DNA of 64,000 nucleotides. It comes from Streptomyces celluloflavus. GTDB lineage: Bacteria > Actinomycetota > Actinomycetes > Streptomycetales > Streptomycetaceae. Shown here in pieces: positions 33,535 to 47,058 of this stretch (positions are counted from its first letter, which is position 1; every line of letters starts with the position of its first letter). A program made the position numbers and the translations under genes. Under the pieces are notes generated by a model, which made no database searches, was not told the DNA's origin, and was given only the letters and a program-made list of their open reading frames with translations. The DNA lies in the NCBI GenBank assembly GCA_000720995.1, contig JOEL01000011.1, positions 117,995 through 181,994 on the forward strand. Direction: 5' to 3'.

Positions 33535-33969
33535 ATGACCGCGAAGATCTCCTACGACGATGTCGAGGTCGGCACCGAACTCCCCGCCCAGTCCTTTCCG
33601 GTGAGCCGCGCCACGCTCGTCCGGTACGCGGGCGCCTCCGGCGACTTCAACCCGATCCACTGGAACGAGAAGTTCGCCAAGGAGGTCGGGCTGCCGGACG
33701 TCATCGCGCACGGCATGTTCACGATGGCCGAGGCGATCCGGGTGGTCACCGACTGGACCGGTGACCCGGGCGCCGTCGCCGAGTACGGCGTGCGGTTCAC
33801 CAAGCCCGTCATCGTCCCCGACGACGAGACCGGCGCGCTGATCGAGGTCAGCGCCAAGGTCGCGGCCAAGCTGGACGACGAGGCCCGGACGGTCCGCGTC
33901 GACCTCACCGCGACCAGCGCGGGCCAGAAGGTGCTGGGCATGTCCCGCGCCGTCGTCCGCCTCGCCTGA
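33535..33969 (+). CDS. MaoC-like dehydratase, HadB-like catalytic subunit
   Basis: 144 residues, hotdog fold. Catalytic pair is intact: YAGASGDFNPIHWNEKFAKEVGLPDVIAHGMFTMA (Asp and His). The ribosome site GAGGGGG is inside the end of the HadA-like gene. Expected to act as a heterodimer with it, dehydrating 3-hydroxyacyl thioesters. A strong hairpin follows. Confidence 0.88.
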   Translation: MTAKISYDDVEVGTELPAQSFPVSRATLVRYAGASGDFNPIHWNEKFAKEVGLPDVIAHGMFTMAEAIRVVTDWTGDPGAVAEYGVRFTKPVIVPDDETGALIEVSAKVAAKLDDEARTVRVDLTATSAGQKVLGMSRAVVRLA

Positions 33970-33981
33970 AGCGTTGCCGCC

Positions 33982-34017
33982 GGGGGCGGTCCGGCTGGGG
34001 ACGGCCGGACCGCCCCC
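33982..34017 (+). terminator. Terminator after the MaoC pair
   Basis: A 14-base perfect stem (GGGGGCGGTCCGGC and its complement) with an eight-base loop. TACTCT follows directly and may be the -10 of murB. Confidence 0.7.
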
Positions 34018-34031
34018 GTACTCTTGTGCGC

Positions 34032-35087
34032 GTGCAGGAACTCCACGACGCCCCTCTCGCCCCGCTGACCACCTTCCGCCTCGGCGGCCCGGCGCGGCGC
34101 CTGGTCACGGCCACCACCGACGACGAGGTCATCGCCGCCGTCCGCGAAGCCGACGACACCGGCACTCCGCTGCTGATCATCGGCGGCGGCAGCAACCTCG
34201 TCATCGGCGACAAGGGCTTCGAGGGCACCGCACTGCGCATCGCCACCCGCGGGTTCGCGCTCGACGGGACGAACCTGACGCTGGCGGCCGGCGAGAACTG
34301 GTCCGACGCGGTGGCCCGTGCGGTCGCCGCCGGACTGGCCGGTATCGAGTGCCTGGCCGGCATCCCGGGCTCCGCGGGGGCCACCCCGATCCAGAACGTC
34401 GGGGCGTACGGCCAGGAGGTGTCCGCCACCATCAGCGAGGTCGTCGCCTACGACCGGCGCGCCGAGGAGACCGTCACGCTCCGCAACGCGGACTGCGGCT
34501 TCTCCTACCGCCACAGTCGCTTCAAGCAGGACCCCCACCGGTTCGTCGTGCTGCGCGTGCGCTTCGCCCTGGAAGACGCCGGCGGCCTCTCCGCGCCCCT
34601 GAAGTACCCCGAGACGGCCCGCGCCCTCGGCGTCGGGGCGGGCGACCGCGTCCCGGCCGCCAAGGCGCGGGAGACCGTCCTCGCGCTGCGGGCCGGCAAG
34701 GGCATGGTGCTGGACGCCGCGGACCACGACACCTGGTCGGCCGGCTCCTTCTTCACCAACCCGATCCTCACCGAGGCCGAGCACGCCGCCTTCGTCCGCC
34801 GCGTCCAGGACCGCCTCGGCCCGGACGTCACCCCGCCCGGCTTCCCGGACGGCGACTCCCGGGTGAAGACCTCCGCGGCCTGGCTGATCGACCGGGCCGG
34901 CTTCACCAAGGGCTACGGCAGCGGCCCGGCCAGGATCTCCACCAAGCACACCCTCGCGCTCACCAACCGCGGCGCGGCCACCACCGAGGACCTCCTCGCA
35001 CTGGCCCGCGAGGTCCGCGACGGCGTGCACGCGGCCTTCGGCGTGCTGCTCGTCAACGAGCCGGTGACGGTGGGCGTCAGCCTGTAG
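34032..35087 (+). CDS. murB: UDP-N-acetylmuramate dehydrogenase
   Basis: 351 residues. FAD-binding motifs LIIGGGSNLVIGDKGFEG and GIPGSAGATPIQNVGAYGQE, and the catalytic region NADCGFSYRHSRFK, LSAGSFF-type SAGSFFTNPIL and VNEPVTVG. It reduces UDP-GlcNAc-enolpyruvate to UDP-MurNAc in peptidoglycan synthesis. Two GTG starts are possible (34026, 34032). TACTCT at 34019-34024 puts transcription start at about 34032, so a leaderless mRNA beginning with the second GTG is favoured. Confidence 0.93.
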   Translation: MQELHDAPLAPLTTFRLGGPARRLVTATTDDEVIAAVREADDTGTPLLIIGGGSNLVIGDKGFEGTALRIATRGFALDGTNLTLAAGENWSDAVARAVAAGLAGIECLAGIPGSAGATPIQNVGAYGQEVSATISEVVAYDRRAEETVTLRNADCGFSYRHSRFKQDPHRFVVLRVRFALEDAGGLSAPLKYPETARALGVGAGDRVPAAKARETVLALRAGKGMVLDAADHDTWSAGSFFTNPILTEAEHAAFVRRVQDRLGPDVTPPGFPDGDSRVKTSAAWLIDRAGFTKGYGSGPARISTKHTLALTNRGAATTEDLLALAREVRDGVHAAFGVLLVNEPVTVGVSL

Positions 35088-35109
35088 GAGAACGGCGGCG
35101 GCCCGGCCG

Positions 35110-36129
35110 TCAGGCCGCCAGCCAGGCGTCGATGCCGGTCAGCAGGCGCTGCTGTTCGTCCTGCGGGGCCCGGGAGCCGCGGACGGACTGCCGGGCCAGC
35201 TCGGCCAGCTCGGCGTCGGTGAAGCCGTGTGTGCGGCGGGCGATCTCGTACTGCGCGGCCAGCCGGGCGCCGAACAGCAGCGGGTCGTCCGCGCCCAGCG
35301 CCATCGGCACCCCGGCGTCGAAGAGCGTCCGCAGCGGTACGTCCTCCGGCTTCTCGTACACCCCCAGCGCCACATTCGACGCCGGGCACACCTCGCAGGT
35401 CACCCCCCGCGACGCCAGCCGGTTCAGCAGTACGGGGTCCTCCACGGCCCGGACGCCGTGCCCGATCCGGCCGGCGTGCAGATCGTCCAGGCAGTCCCGC
35501 ACGCTCGCCGGGCCCGCCAGCTCGCCGCCGTGCGGCGCGGCCAGCAGACCGCCGTCCCGGGCGATGGCGAAGGCGCGGTCGAAGTCCCGGGCGAAGCCCC
35601 GCCGTTCGTCGTTGGAGAGGCCGAAGCCGACGACACCCTCGTCGGCGTAGCGCACCGCCAGCCGGGCCAGCGTCCGGGCGTCCAGCGGGTGCTTCATACG
35701 GTTCGCGGCGACCACCACGCGGATGCCCAGACCGGTGGCCGCGGAGGCGCCGCGGACCGCGTCCAGGATGATCTCCAGCGCCGGGATCAGCCCGCCGAGC
35801 CGCGGTGCGTACGAGGTCGGATCGACCTGGATCTCCAGCCACCCGGAGCCGTCGCGGACGTCCTCCTCGGCGGCCTCGCGCACCAGCCGCTGGAGGTCCT
35901 CGGGCGAGCGCAGACACGACCGTGCGATGTCGTACAGCCGCTGGAAGCGGAACCAGCCCCGCTCGTCCGTGGCGCGCAGCCGGGGCGGCTCACCGCTGCG
36001 GAGCGCCTCCGGCAGATGGACGCCGTACTTGTCGGCGAGCTCCAGCAGGGTCGTGGCCCGCATCGAACCCGTGAAATGCAGGTGCAGGTGGGCTTTCGGC
36101 AATCGACGCACATCACGAACGCTCTCCAT
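35110..36129 (-). CDS. add: Adenosine deaminase
   Basis: 339 residues. Zinc and catalytic motifs: PKAHLHLHFTGS (HxH), LLAAPHGGELAG (His, and Glu proton donor), RIGHGVRAVEDP and LGADDPLLFG. The usual SDDP/TDDP motif is ADDP here. Converts adenosine to inosine. ATG chosen at MESVRDV; a GTG at 36147 is possible. It is convergent with murB, 22 bases apart. Confidence 0.9.
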   Translation of the reverse strand: MESVRDVRRLPKAHLHLHFTGSMRATTLLELADKYGVHLPEALRSGEPPRLRATDERGWFRFQRLYDIARSCLRSPEDLQRLVREAAEEDVRDGSGWLEIQVDPTSYAPRLGGLIPALEIILDAVRGASAATGLGIRVVVAANRMKHPLDARTLARLAVRYADEGVVGFGLSNDERRGFARDFDRAFAIARDGGLLAAPHGGELAGPASVRDCLDDLHAGRIGHGVRAVEDPVLLNRLASRGVTCEVCPASNVALGVYEKPEDVPLRTLFDAGVPMALGADDPLLFGARLAAQYEIARRTHGFTDAELAELARQSVRGSRAPQDEQQRLLTGIDAWLAA

Positions 36130-36197
36130 CCGGAGATCTTGCCGCACGCACCCGCCGCGCCGGTAGGGCCTTTTCCAAAGGGATGCCCGGCAGAACA

Positions 36198-36261
36198 CGC
36201 GAGCGGGCGCCCGCCGGGGCACGGAAACGGGCGCCCGGCATGCCCCGGGCGCCCGCTCGCG
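36198..36261 (-). terminator. Large hairpin between the aminotransferase and add genes
   Basis: Perfect 16-base arms (36198-36213 and 36246-36261) enclose a loop that itself contains GGGCGCCC units. It lies behind the aminotransferase gene on the minus strand. Confidence 0.6.
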
Positions 36262-36306
36262 ACGGTCAGCTCCCGGGGCGCCGGACGGCCGCCGCGGGAG
36301 GCCGGC

Positions 36307-37545
36307 TCACGCCGTGGCCTCGGCCAGCAGCTTCTGGATCCGCGAAACGCCCTCGACCAGGTCCTCGTCGCCGAGCGCGTACGAGAGCCGCAGGTAGCCG
36401 GGGGTGCCGAAGGCTTCGCCCGGGACGACCGCGACCTCTGCCTCCTCCAGGATGAGCTCCGCCAGCTCGACGCTGGACTGCGGGCGCTTGCCGCGGATCT
36501 CCTTGCCCAGCACGCCCTTCACGGACGGGTAGGCGTAGAACGCGCCCTCCGGCTCCGGGCACAGCACACCGTCGATCTCGTTGAGCATCCGCACGATCGT
36601 GCGCCGCCGCCGGTCGAAGGCGACCTTCATCTCCTCGACGGCCGTGAGATCGCCGGTGACCGCCGCGAGGGCCGCGATCTGCGCGACGTTGGAGACGTTG
36701 GAGGTGGCGTGCGACTGGAGGTTCGCGGCGGCCTTGATGACGTCCTTGGGGCCGATCGCCCACCCGACGCGCCAGCCGGTCATCGCGTAGGTCTTCGCCA
36801 CACCGTTGACGACGATGCACTTGTCGCGCAGCTCGGGGACGACCACCGGCAGCGAGGAGAACTCGGCGTCGCCGTAGACCAGGTGCTCGTAGATCTCGTC
36901 GGTCAGCACCCACAGGCCGTGCTCGGCGGCCCAGCGGCCGACGGCCTCGACCTGGTCGCGGGTGTACACCGCGCCGGTCGGGTTGGACGGCGACACGAAC
37001 AGCAGCACCTTGGTGCGCTCCGTGCGGGCGGCCTCCAGCTGCTCCACCGACACGCGGTAGCCGGTCGTCTCGTCCGCCACGACCTCCACCGGTACGCCGC
37101 CCGCGAGGCGGATCGACTCGGGGTAGGTGGTCCAGTACGGCGCCGGGACGATGACCTCGTCGCCCGGGTCGAGGATCGCCGCGAACGCCTCGTAGATGGC
37201 CTGCTTGCCGCCGTTGGTGACCAGGACGTTCGCGGCCTCGACCGCGTAGCCGGAGTCACGCAGCGTCTTGGCGGCGATCGCGGACCGCAGCTCGGGGAGG
37301 CCGCCGGCCGGGGTGTAGCGGTGGTACTTCGGGTTGCGGCAGGCTTCGACGGCCGCCTCGACGATGTAGTCGGGCGTGGGGAAATCGGGCTCACCCGCGC
37401 CGAAGCCGATCACCGGACGGCCGGCGGCCTTCAGAGCCTTCGCCTTGGCGTCGACGGCGAGGGTCGCGGACTCGGAGATCGCCCCGATGCGGGCCGAAAC
37501 CCGTCGGTCGGCGGGGGACGGTGCGGAAGGTGTGGCAGCGCTCAT
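36307..37545 (-). CDS. aspC: Pyridoxal-phosphate aminotransferase, aspartate type
   Basis: 412 residues, fold type I class Ib. Motifs: [49 protein letters not shown] and the PLP lysine in [17 protein letters not shown]. These match bacterial aspartate/prephenate aminotransferases encoded near secE-nusG in Streptomyces. The start is ATG in CTGTATGAGC; no strong ribosome site. Confidence 0.88.
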   Translation of the reverse strand: MSAATPSAPSPADRRVSARIGAISESATLAVDAKAKALKAAGRPVIGFGAGEPDFPTPDYIVEAAVEACRNPKYHRYTPAGGLPELRSAIAAKTLRDSGYAVEAANVLVTNGGKQAIYEAFAAILDPGDEVIVPAPYWTTYPESIRLAGGVPVEVVADETTGYRVSVEQLEAARTERTKVLLFVSPSNPTGAVYTRDQVEAVGRWAAEHGLWVLTDEIYEHLVYGDAEFSSLPVVVPELRDKCIVVNGVAKTYAMTGWRVGWAIGPKDVIKAAANLQSHATSNVSNVAQIAALAAVTGDLTAVEEMKVAFDRRRRTIVRMLNEIDGVLCPEPEGAFYAYPSVKGVLGKEIRGKRPQSSVELAELILEEAEVAVVPGEAFGTPGYLRLSYALGDEDLVEGVSRIQKLLAEATA

Positions 37546-37724
37546 ACAGGCATCGTCCCAGAACGCCGGAGGGCCCGGCACACGGGTTGTGGACCGGCCC
37601 GGGGCCTCCTGTTCGACGCCCGGCCCCGAAGCACGTACACTCGCTGACCGTTGGCTCCCATCAGGTCGCCGCGGCTCACGCACCCAGTGCGGTCGGCCGT
37701 ATGCGGTAGGTTGGGGGACTGCAA

Positions 37725-37797
37725 AGGGTCGTAGCTCAATTGGTAGAGCACTGGTCTCCAAAACCAGCGGTTGGGGGTTCAAGTCCCTCCGGCCCTG
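37725..37797 (+). tRNA. tRNA-Trp (CCA)
   Basis: 73 bases. Acceptor AGGGTCG with CGGCCCT, anticodon stem CTGGT/ACCAG around CTCCAAA, T-loop TTCAAGT. It lies directly before secE, an order conserved in actinobacteria. TAGGTT at 37707-37712 is a possible -10. Confidence 0.95.
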
Positions 37798-37906
37798 CTA
37801 CACGCACTTCTTCACCAAGGTGCGTGCACGCGTACGTACTGAAATGCACCGCCGTGCGGCTCTACCGGGCGCGGCACGGCCACGACCCGGATTCAGGTGA
37901 GGACGA

Positions 37907-38203
37907 GTGACGGACGCCCTGGGCTCCATCGACATGCCTGAGCGCGGTCGTTCCGAGGACGAAGCCGCGGAATCCGAGAAGAAGCCCCGTCGTGGCGGCA
38001 AGCGTGGCAAAAAGGGCCCCTTCGCGCGTCTTGCGCTTTTCTACCGCCAGGTTGTGGCGGAGCTCCGCAAGGTCGTCTGGCCCACCCGCAACCAGCTGAC
38101 GACGTACACCTCCGTGGTGATCGTCTTCGTTGTCATCATCATCGGTCTCGTAACCGTGATTGACTTGGGAATCAACCGAGTCGTCGGGTACGTCTTCGGC
38201 TGA
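37907..38203 (+). CDS. secE: Preprotein translocase subunit SecE
   Basis: 98 residues. A Lys/Arg-rich N-terminal half ([13 protein letters not shown]) is followed by the SecE signature [20 protein letters not shown] and a single membrane helix. Essential part of the SecYEG channel. GTG start with GGTGAGGA upstream. Pairs with nusG as in nearly all bacteria. Confidence 0.95.
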   Translation: MTDALGSIDMPERGRSEDEAAESEKKPRRGGKRGKKGPFARLALFYRQVVAELRKVVWPTRNQLTTYTSVVIVFVVIIIGLVTVIDLGINRVVGYVFG

Positions 38204-38274
38204 CCCCGCGGAGGGCGTCTCAGCGGGCGCCTTTTCGCATGTTCAACCCCTTGAAGCAAGGAAGAAGCAGCCAC

Positions 38275-39174
38275 GTGTCTGACCCGAACCTGAACGACGC
38301 CGCCGAGCCCGTCGCGGCTGCAGAGGCCGACGTTGACGCGGCCGTCTCGGCCGAGGTCGAGGGCGACGACACCGCTCTGGAGATCGTCGAGAACGCCGAC
38401 GGTGCCGACGAGCTCGACGCCGAGGAAGCTGCTGCCGGCGAGCCCGCCGAGGAAGCCGCGATGCACGTCGAGGACGAGGCGGCGGACGAGGACGAGGCCG
38501 CCGGCGAGGCAGCCGAGGACGAGTCCGCGGAGCCCGTGGAGGAGGAGCCGGAGCCGGTCGACCCGGTGGCCGCCCTCCGTGACGAGCTGCGCACCCTCCC
38601 CGGTGAGTGGTACGTCATCCACACCTACGCGGGCTACGAGAACCGCGTGAAGACCAACCTCGAACAGCGCGCCGTCTCGCTGAACGTCGAGGACTACATC
38701 TTCCAGGCCGAGGTGCCGCAGGAAGAGGTCGTCCAGATCAAGAACGGTGACCGCCGTACGGTCCGCCAGAACAAGCTCCCGGGCTATGTGCTGGTGCGCA
38801 TGGACCTGACGAATGAGTCCTGGGGCGTCGTCCGCAACACGCCGGGTGTCACCGGCTTCGTCGGCAACGCATACGACCCGTACCCGCTGACGCTGGACGA
38901 GATCGTCAAGATGCTCGCCCCGGAGGCCGAGGAGAAGGCCGCCAAGGAGGCCGCCGCGGCCGAGGGCAGGCCGGCGCCGTCCCGCAAGGTCGAGGTCCAG
39001 GTGCTGGACTTCGAGGTGGGCGACTCCGTCACCGTCACCGACGGTCCGTTCGCGACGCTCCAGGCGACCATCAACGAGATCAACGCCGACTCGAAGAAGG
39101 TCAAGGGCCTCGTCGAGATCTTCGGCCGCGAGACCCCGGTCGAGCTCAGCTTCGACCAGATCCAGAAGAACTAG
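38275..39174 (+). CDS. nusG: Transcription termination/antitermination protein NusG
   Basis: 299 residues. The first 100 are a long acidic Ala/Glu tail typical of Streptomyces NusG. The NGN domain starts at [23 protein letters not shown] and the KOW domain at [23 protein letters not shown]. Binds RNA polymerase and couples to Rho or ribosomes. GTG start with AAGGAAG upstream. Confidence 0.95.
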   Translation: MSDPNLNDAAEPVAAAEADVDAAVSAEVEGDDTALEIVENADGADELDAEEAAAGEPAEEAAMHVEDEAADEDEAAGEAAEDESAEPVEEEPEPVDPVAALRDELRTLPGEWYVIHTYAGYENRVKTNLEQRAVSLNVEDYIFQAEVPQEEVVQIKNGDRRTVRQNKLPGYVLVRMDLTNESWGVVRNTPGVTGFVGNAYDPYPLTLDEIVKMLAPEAEEKAAKEAAAAEGRPAPSRKVEVQVLDFEVGDSVTVTDGPFATLQATINEINADSKKVKGLVEIFGRETPVELSFDQIQKN

Positions 39175-39200
39175 GTTCTTCCGGACCAACAGCCACCGCA

Positions 39201-39245
39201 CAGGTCAGACGGGCTCTTGGAGCCCTTCTGACCTGCTCGGTTTTT
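39201..39245 (+). terminator. Terminator between nusG and rplK
   Basis: Long stem (CAGGTCAGA/GGGCTC with near-perfect partner) followed by TTTTT. rplK is therefore likely to have its own promoter in 39246-39342. Confidence 0.85.
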
Positions 39246-39342
39246 GGCCGCAGGACCATACCCGTTATCGTTGTGCGGTATGCCTCCATCCGGATGACCG
39301 GATGATGAGGCGAAACAACTCTCACTAGGACCCGGAGAGAGC

Positions 39343-39777
39343 ATGCCTCCCAAGAAGAAGAAGGTCACGGGGCTCATCAAGCTCCAGATCCAGGCCGGTG
39401 CCGCGAACCCGGCTCCGCCGGTCGGCCCCGCGCTGGGCCAGCACGGCGTCAACATCATGGAGTTCTGCAAGGCCTACAACGCCGCGACCGAGTCGCAGCG
39501 TGGCATGGTCGTGCCGGTGGAGATCACGGTCTACGAAGACCGCTCCTTCACCTTCGTCACGAAGACTCCGCCGGCCGCGAAGCTGATCCTGAAGGCCGCG
39601 GGCGTGGACAAGGGCTCCGGCGAGCCGCACACCAAGAAGGTCGCCAAGATCACCGGCGCCCAGGTGCGCGAGATCGCCACGACCAAGATGCCCGACCTGA
39701 ACGCCAACGACCTGGACGCCGCGGTGAAGATCATCGCCGGCACCGCCCGTTCCATGGGCGTCACGGTCGAGGGCTGA
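39343..39777 (+). CDS. rplK: 50S ribosomal protein L11
   Basis: 144 residues: [34 protein letters not shown] at the N-terminus and the rRNA-binding C-terminal half. Binding site of thiostrepton-type antibiotics on the ribosome. GGAGAG upstream of the ATG. Confidence 0.97.
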   Translation: MPPKKKKVTGLIKLQIQAGAANPAPPVGPALGQHGVNIMEFCKAYNAATESQRGMVVPVEITVYEDRSFTFVTKTPPAAKLILKAAGVDKGSGEPHTKKVAKITGAQVREIATTKMPDLNANDLDAAVKIIAGTARSMGVTVEG

Positions 39778-39883
39778 CCGCCACCTCGTAGGCACCCCGT
39801 GGCAGGGCCAGGCGCTGGCCCGCACCACGACTCCATCCGCCATCCGGCGGCAGCCGGGTGGACGCAACTGTTCAGGAGCAGCA

Positions 39884-40600
39884 GTGAAGCGCAGCAAGAC
39901 TCTTCGCAACGCGGACGCGAAGATCGACTCGGAGCGTCTGTACGCCCCGCTCGAAGCCGTCCGTATCGCCAAGGACACCTCGTCCGTCAAGTTCGACGCG
40001 ACCGTCGAGGTCGCCATGCGTCTGGGTGTCGACCCGCGCAAGGCCGACCAGATGGTCCGTGGCACCGTGAACCTCCCGCACGGCACCGGTAAGACCGCCC
40101 GGGTCCTGGTCTTCGCGACCGGTGACCGTGCTGCGGCCGCGGAAGCCGCCGGCGCCGACATCGTCGGCTCGGACGAACTGATCGACGAGGTGGCCAAGGG
40201 CCGCCTGGACTTCGACGCCGTCGTCGCCACCCCGGAGCTCATGGGCAAGGTCGGCCGCCTCGGCCGCGTGCTCGGCCCGCGTGGTCTGATGCCGAACCCG
40301 AAGACCGGCACGGTCACCCCGGATGTCGTCAAGGCCGTCAACGACATCAAGGGCGGCAAGATCGAGTTCCGCGTGGACAAGCACGCGAACCTCCACTTCA
40401 TCATCGGCAAGGTCTCCTTCGACGAGACCAAGCTGGTGGAGAACTACGCCGCGGCGCTGGACGAGATCTTCCGTCTGAAGCCGTCGGCCGCCAAGGGCCG
40501 CTACATCAAGAAGGCCACCATCACCACCACGATGGGCCCTGGCATCCCGCTGGACGCCAACCGCACCCGCAACCTCCTCGTCGAGGACGAAGCCGTCTGA
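39884..40600 (+). CDS. rplA: 50S ribosomal protein L1
   Basis: 238 residues with signature [27 protein letters not shown] and [21 protein letters not shown]. Starts GTG with AGGAGCAGCA upstream. L1 also represses its own operon in many bacteria. Confidence 0.97.
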   Translation: MKRSKTLRNADAKIDSERLYAPLEAVRIAKDTSSVKFDATVEVAMRLGVDPRKADQMVRGTVNLPHGTGKTARVLVFATGDRAAAAEAAGADIVGSDELIDEVAKGRLDFDAVVATPELMGKVGRLGRVLGPRGLMPNPKTGTVTPDVVKAVNDIKGGKIEFRVDKHANLHFIIGKVSFDETKLVENYAAALDEIFRLKPSAAKGRYIKKATITTTMGPGIPLDANRTRNLLVEDEAV

Positions 40601-40637
40601 TCTCGCCGATCGGCGCCTCGTAGCGCGTGACATTGCC

Positions 40638-40674
40638 GTCAGACCCCGCTCCCCGTCAGGGAGCGGGGTCTGAC
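40638..40674 (+). terminator. Terminator after rplKA
   Basis: 16-base perfect stem with loop CGTCA, 38 bases after the rplA stop. Confidence 0.85.
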
Positions 40675-40747
40675 GCGTTCGGTGTCGGTGCCCTCGGCTA
40701 CAGTCGCCCCCGAGGTCCATAAAAGAGATGTAAAGGGGGAGCCTCAC

Positions 40748-41602
40748 ATGCGTAACAAGCGAATGGTCGCCGCTGTGGCAGGCGTCGTGGTGATGGCGGG
40801 TCTGACGGCCTGTGGCGGTGGCAAGGGCGGAGGCGAAGCGGCGTCGGACACGGCGGTGGTGAAGAAGTCTCCGCTCGAGCTCGCGCTGGCCTCGCTGCGG
40901 ACGGCCTCGCAGCAGACGGACGGCAAGAAGTCCGCGAAGGTCGAGGGCACGGTCAAGAACGGCCCGTCGACGCAGTCCATGAAGGGCGCGCTGGACTGGT
41001 CCCAGGGCATGCGGATGGACGTCGACATCACCCAGGCGGGCGGGCAGTCCCCGGTGGCCGGGAAGCCCGTCAAGGCGCTCTACACGCCGCAGGCGATGTA
41101 CATGAACATGGGCGCGGCCGGTCTGCCGGTGGGCGGCAAGTCCTGGGTGAAGTACGACTACGACGCCCTGACGCGGAAGCTGGGCCCGGCCGGCGCGCTG
41201 CTCAAGGACCAGATGCAGAACAACAACCCGACCCGCGCGGTCGAGCTGCTGATCGCCTCGGGCAAGGTCAAGGAAGCCGGCAAAGAGGACGTACGCGGTG
41301 TCCAGGCGACCCGCTACACCGGCACGCTCACGGTGTCCGAGCTGACCCGTATGCAGTCCAAGTCCTTCAGCGAGGCGGACCGCAAGGCGCTCCAGCAGCA
41401 GATGCAGCAGACCGGCAGGGAGAGCGAGACCATCGATCTCTGGATCGACTCGGAGAACCTGCTGGTCAAGAAGCGCGAGCGGAGCGACAGCATGGCGAGC
41501 GCCTTCGACTCGATGGTGTACTACTCGGACTACGGCACCAAGGTCGCGGTGACCGAGCCGCCGGCGAGCGAGACCGTGGACTTCGACAAGGTGGCCGGCT
41601 AG
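40748..41602 (+). CDS. Lipoprotein (LppX/LprG-like)
   Basis: 284 residues. A lipoprotein signal MRNKRMVAAVAGVVVMAGLTAC ends in the lipobox LTAC (Cys 22). The mature part begins with a Gly-rich linker and then looks like a LolA/LppX-type half-barrel with GALDWSQGMRMDVDIT, VKALYTPQAMYMNM and TIDLWIDSENLLVKKRE. Probably a surface lipid- or ligand-binding protein. Placed between rplA and rplJ as in other Streptomyces. AAAGGGGGAG precedes the ATG. Confidence 0.88.
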   Translation: MRNKRMVAAVAGVVVMAGLTACGGGKGGGEAASDTAVVKKSPLELALASLRTASQQTDGKKSAKVEGTVKNGPSTQSMKGALDWSQGMRMDVDITQAGGQSPVAGKPVKALYTPQAMYMNMGAAGLPVGGKSWVKYDYDALTRKLGPAGALLKDQMQNNNPTRAVELLIASGKVKEAGKEDVRGVQATRYTGTLTVSELTRMQSKSFSEADRKALQQQMQQTGRESETIDLWIDSENLLVKKRERSDSMASAFDSMVYYSDYGTKVAVTEPPASETVDFDKVAG

Positions 41603-41644
41603 CCGCACCGGGGGCGTCGTCGCCGGCGCCCCCTCTCGGCCGAT

Positions 41645-41674
41645 TTGCCTGAGCGCGGGCCGCTCCCGTACCGT
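41645..41674 (+). promoter_or_regulatory. Candidate promoter for rplJL
   Basis: TTGCCT-N18-TACCGT, about 220 bases before rplJ, leaving a long leader. Confidence 0.45.
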
Positions 41675-41809
41675 GTGCGAGAAGCCAAAGACCGCTGGTT
41701 GTCTCTGTGCGCCTGATCTCGGGCGTACGGTGGCCGAAGGATCCGCTAGCTGCGGACGGCCTGCGCAGGTATGTGTGGATGAACTCCTGGATGTATGTCT
41801 GGTCGAGTC

Positions 41810-41842
41810 ACGCCCCGTGCGCCTGCGCCGGGGCGTTTGTTT
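41810..41842 (+). promoter_or_regulatory. Terminator-like hairpin in the rplJ leader
   Basis: ACGCCCCG and CGGGGCGT arms followed by TTGTTTTG. It sits between the presumed promoter and rplJ, the position of the L10 leader in many bacteria, where L10-L7/L12 binding controls read-through or translation. Confidence 0.5.
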
Positions 41843-41893
41843 TGCCCAGCCCCTTCTGCGCGGTCCTCATCACCCGGAAGGAGGCCGAGGCTC

Positions 41894-42445
41894 ATGGCGA
41901 GGCCCGACAAGGTCACAGCCGTCGAGGACATCACGGACAAGTTCCGCAACTCCAACGCTGCTGTAGTGACCGCGTACACCGGTCTTACCGTTGCGCAGCT
42001 CAAGCAGCTGCGTCGTTCGCTCGGTGAGAACGCTCAGTACCGTGTGGTGAAGAACACGCTGACCAAGATTGCGGCCAATGAGGCCGGGATTCAGCTGGAC
42101 GAGCACTTCAAGGGCTCGACCGCTGTCGCCTTCGTCACCGGTGACCCGGTCACGGCGGCGAAGGGTCTTCGTGACTTCGCCAAGGAGAACCCGAATCTCG
42201 TCATCAAGGGCGGTGTCCTTGATGGCAAGGCGCTGACCGCCGACGAGATCAAGAAGCTTGCGGACCTCGAGTCCCGCGAGGTTCTGCTCGCCAAGCTGGC
42301 GGGTGGCATGAAGGCGTCCATGGCCAAGGCCGCGGCGACCTTCCAGGCCCCGCTCACGAAGTTCGTCCGCACCGCGGACGCGCTTCGCAGCAAGGTCGAG
42401 CAGGGCGGTGCCGGTACGCCGGCTCCCGCCGAGGCTGCGGAGTAA
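41894..42445 (+). CDS. rplJ: 50S ribosomal protein L10
   Basis: 183 residues. [56 protein letters not shown] is the typical N-terminal domain; the C-terminal helix that holds L7/L12 dimers follows. The ATG has GAAGGAGG upstream. Autoregulation through the leader is expected. Confidence 0.97.
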   Translation: MARPDKVTAVEDITDKFRNSNAAVVTAYTGLTVAQLKQLRRSLGENAQYRVVKNTLTKIAANEAGIQLDEHFKGSTAVAFVTGDPVTAAKGLRDFAKENPNLVIKGGVLDGKALTADEIKKLADLESREVLLAKLAGGMKASMAKAAATFQAPLTKFVRTADALRSKVEQGGAGTPAPAEAAE

Positions 42446-42526
42446 CCCACCCCGTAGTCCAGCGGGCCCGTACGCCCGCCGACATGTACATCCGGCACCA
42501 GCCGAATTAGTGGAAGGACCGCCACC

Positions 42527-42910
42527 ATGGCGAAGCTCAGCCAGGAAGACCTGCTCGCGCAGTTCGCGGACATGACCCTCATCGAGCTCTCCGAGTTCGT
42601 GAAGGCGTTCGAGGAGAAGTTCGACGTCGAGGCTGCCGCCCCGGTCGCCGTCGCCGCGGGTGCCCCGGGCGCCCCGGCCGCCGCCGAGGTCGAGGAGCAG
42701 GACGAGTTCGACGTCATCCTCACCGGCGCCGGTGACAAGAAGATCCAGGTCATCAAGGTCGTGCGTGAGCTGACCTCCCTGGGCCTGAAGGAGGCCAAGG
42801 ACCTCGTCGACGGCACCCCGAAGCCCGTCCTGGAGAAGGTCGACAAGGCCGCCGCGGAGAAGGCCGCCGAGTCCCTCAAGGGCGCCGGCGCGTCCGTCGA
42901 GGTCAAGTGA
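42527..42910 (+). CDS. rplL: 50S ribosomal protein L7/L12
   Basis: 127 residues: N-terminal dimerisation region [32 protein letters not shown], Ala-rich hinge and the factor-binding C-terminal domain with [32 protein letters not shown] upstream of the ATG. Confidence 0.97.
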   Translation: MAKLSQEDLLAQFADMTLIELSEFVKAFEEKFDVEAAAPVAVAAGAPGAPAAAEVEEQDEFDVILTGAGDKKIQVIKVVRELTSLGLKEAKDLVDGTPKPVLEKVDKAAAEKAAESLKGAGASVEVK

Positions 42911-42964
42911 CCTCACTGAGTCTCCGACTCACGTTCTGAGCGCCTCAGGCGCCCCGGGACACAG

Positions 42965-43000
42965 CGAAGGGCGATCACCCATGCGGGTGGTCGCCCTTCG
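42965..43000 (+). terminator. Terminator after rplL
   Basis: 16-base stem with one G-U pair and an ATGC loop, 55 bases after the rplL stop. Separates rplJL from rpoBC. Confidence 0.75.
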
Positions 43001-43346
43001 GCGTGCTCGCCACGGCTGCGTTGCCTCGGGCCGGAGTGCGAGTATGGTGATCTTCGTTGCCCGGACGCGCCCCGTGTGACGATCTCTCCGGAGGCGAGGG
43101 GCCTTGACGAACCGGTCGTGGCGCGCAATTCTCGGGACGCGGCGCAGAAGCGATCCAGGGTCCGAGGCATGGATCGCCGACGAAGAGGGAAGCATCGGTG
43201 TGCGCCACTGGCGCAGGGCTTTCGGCAGGCGCAGGGCATTGGGCGAAGAGAAGAACAACGAGGGACTCCTCCGGATCGGAGGGTGTTACCTCCCGGAGGG
43301 AGAAGATCGGTATCACGGTGCTGAACCGGTCTCCGGAATCTCGCTC

Positions 43347-43375
43347 TGGACATCAGTGTGCCAAGTGGCTACACT
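43347..43375 (+). promoter_or_regulatory. rpoBC promoter candidate
   Basis: TGGACA-N17-TACACT, close to the housekeeping consensus, leaves a leader of about 155 bases before rpoB. The rest of the 626-base rplL-rpoB gap shows the terminator and no gene. Confidence 0.65.
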
Positions 43376-43536
43376 GACCCTTTGCGCTGCCTGTTAGCTG
43401 CTCCCTGCCCGTCACCAGGGGCATGCCCGAGCCCGAGCACTGCCGGAAGATCCGCCCTGACCTGGGCCTTCCCTAGATCGCTCGATTCGGGACCGGTACG
43501 CGCGTAGTGAGTCCGAGCCCTCGGAAGGACCCCCTC

Positions 43537-47022
<3,486 letters not shown>

Positions 47023-47030
47023 CGGGTCTG

Positions 47031-47058
47031 GCCGGGGCCTCCTGACGGAGGCCCCGGC
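47031..47058 (+). other. Strong hairpin between rpoB and rpoC
   Basis: 12-base perfect stem (GCCGGGGCCTCC with its complement) and TGAC loop, eight bases after the rpoB stop, with no T-run. May act as an attenuator or processing/stability element; a second short stem (TCGGGGG/CCCCCGA) lies at 47112-47127, close to the rpoC start. Confidence 0.45.
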
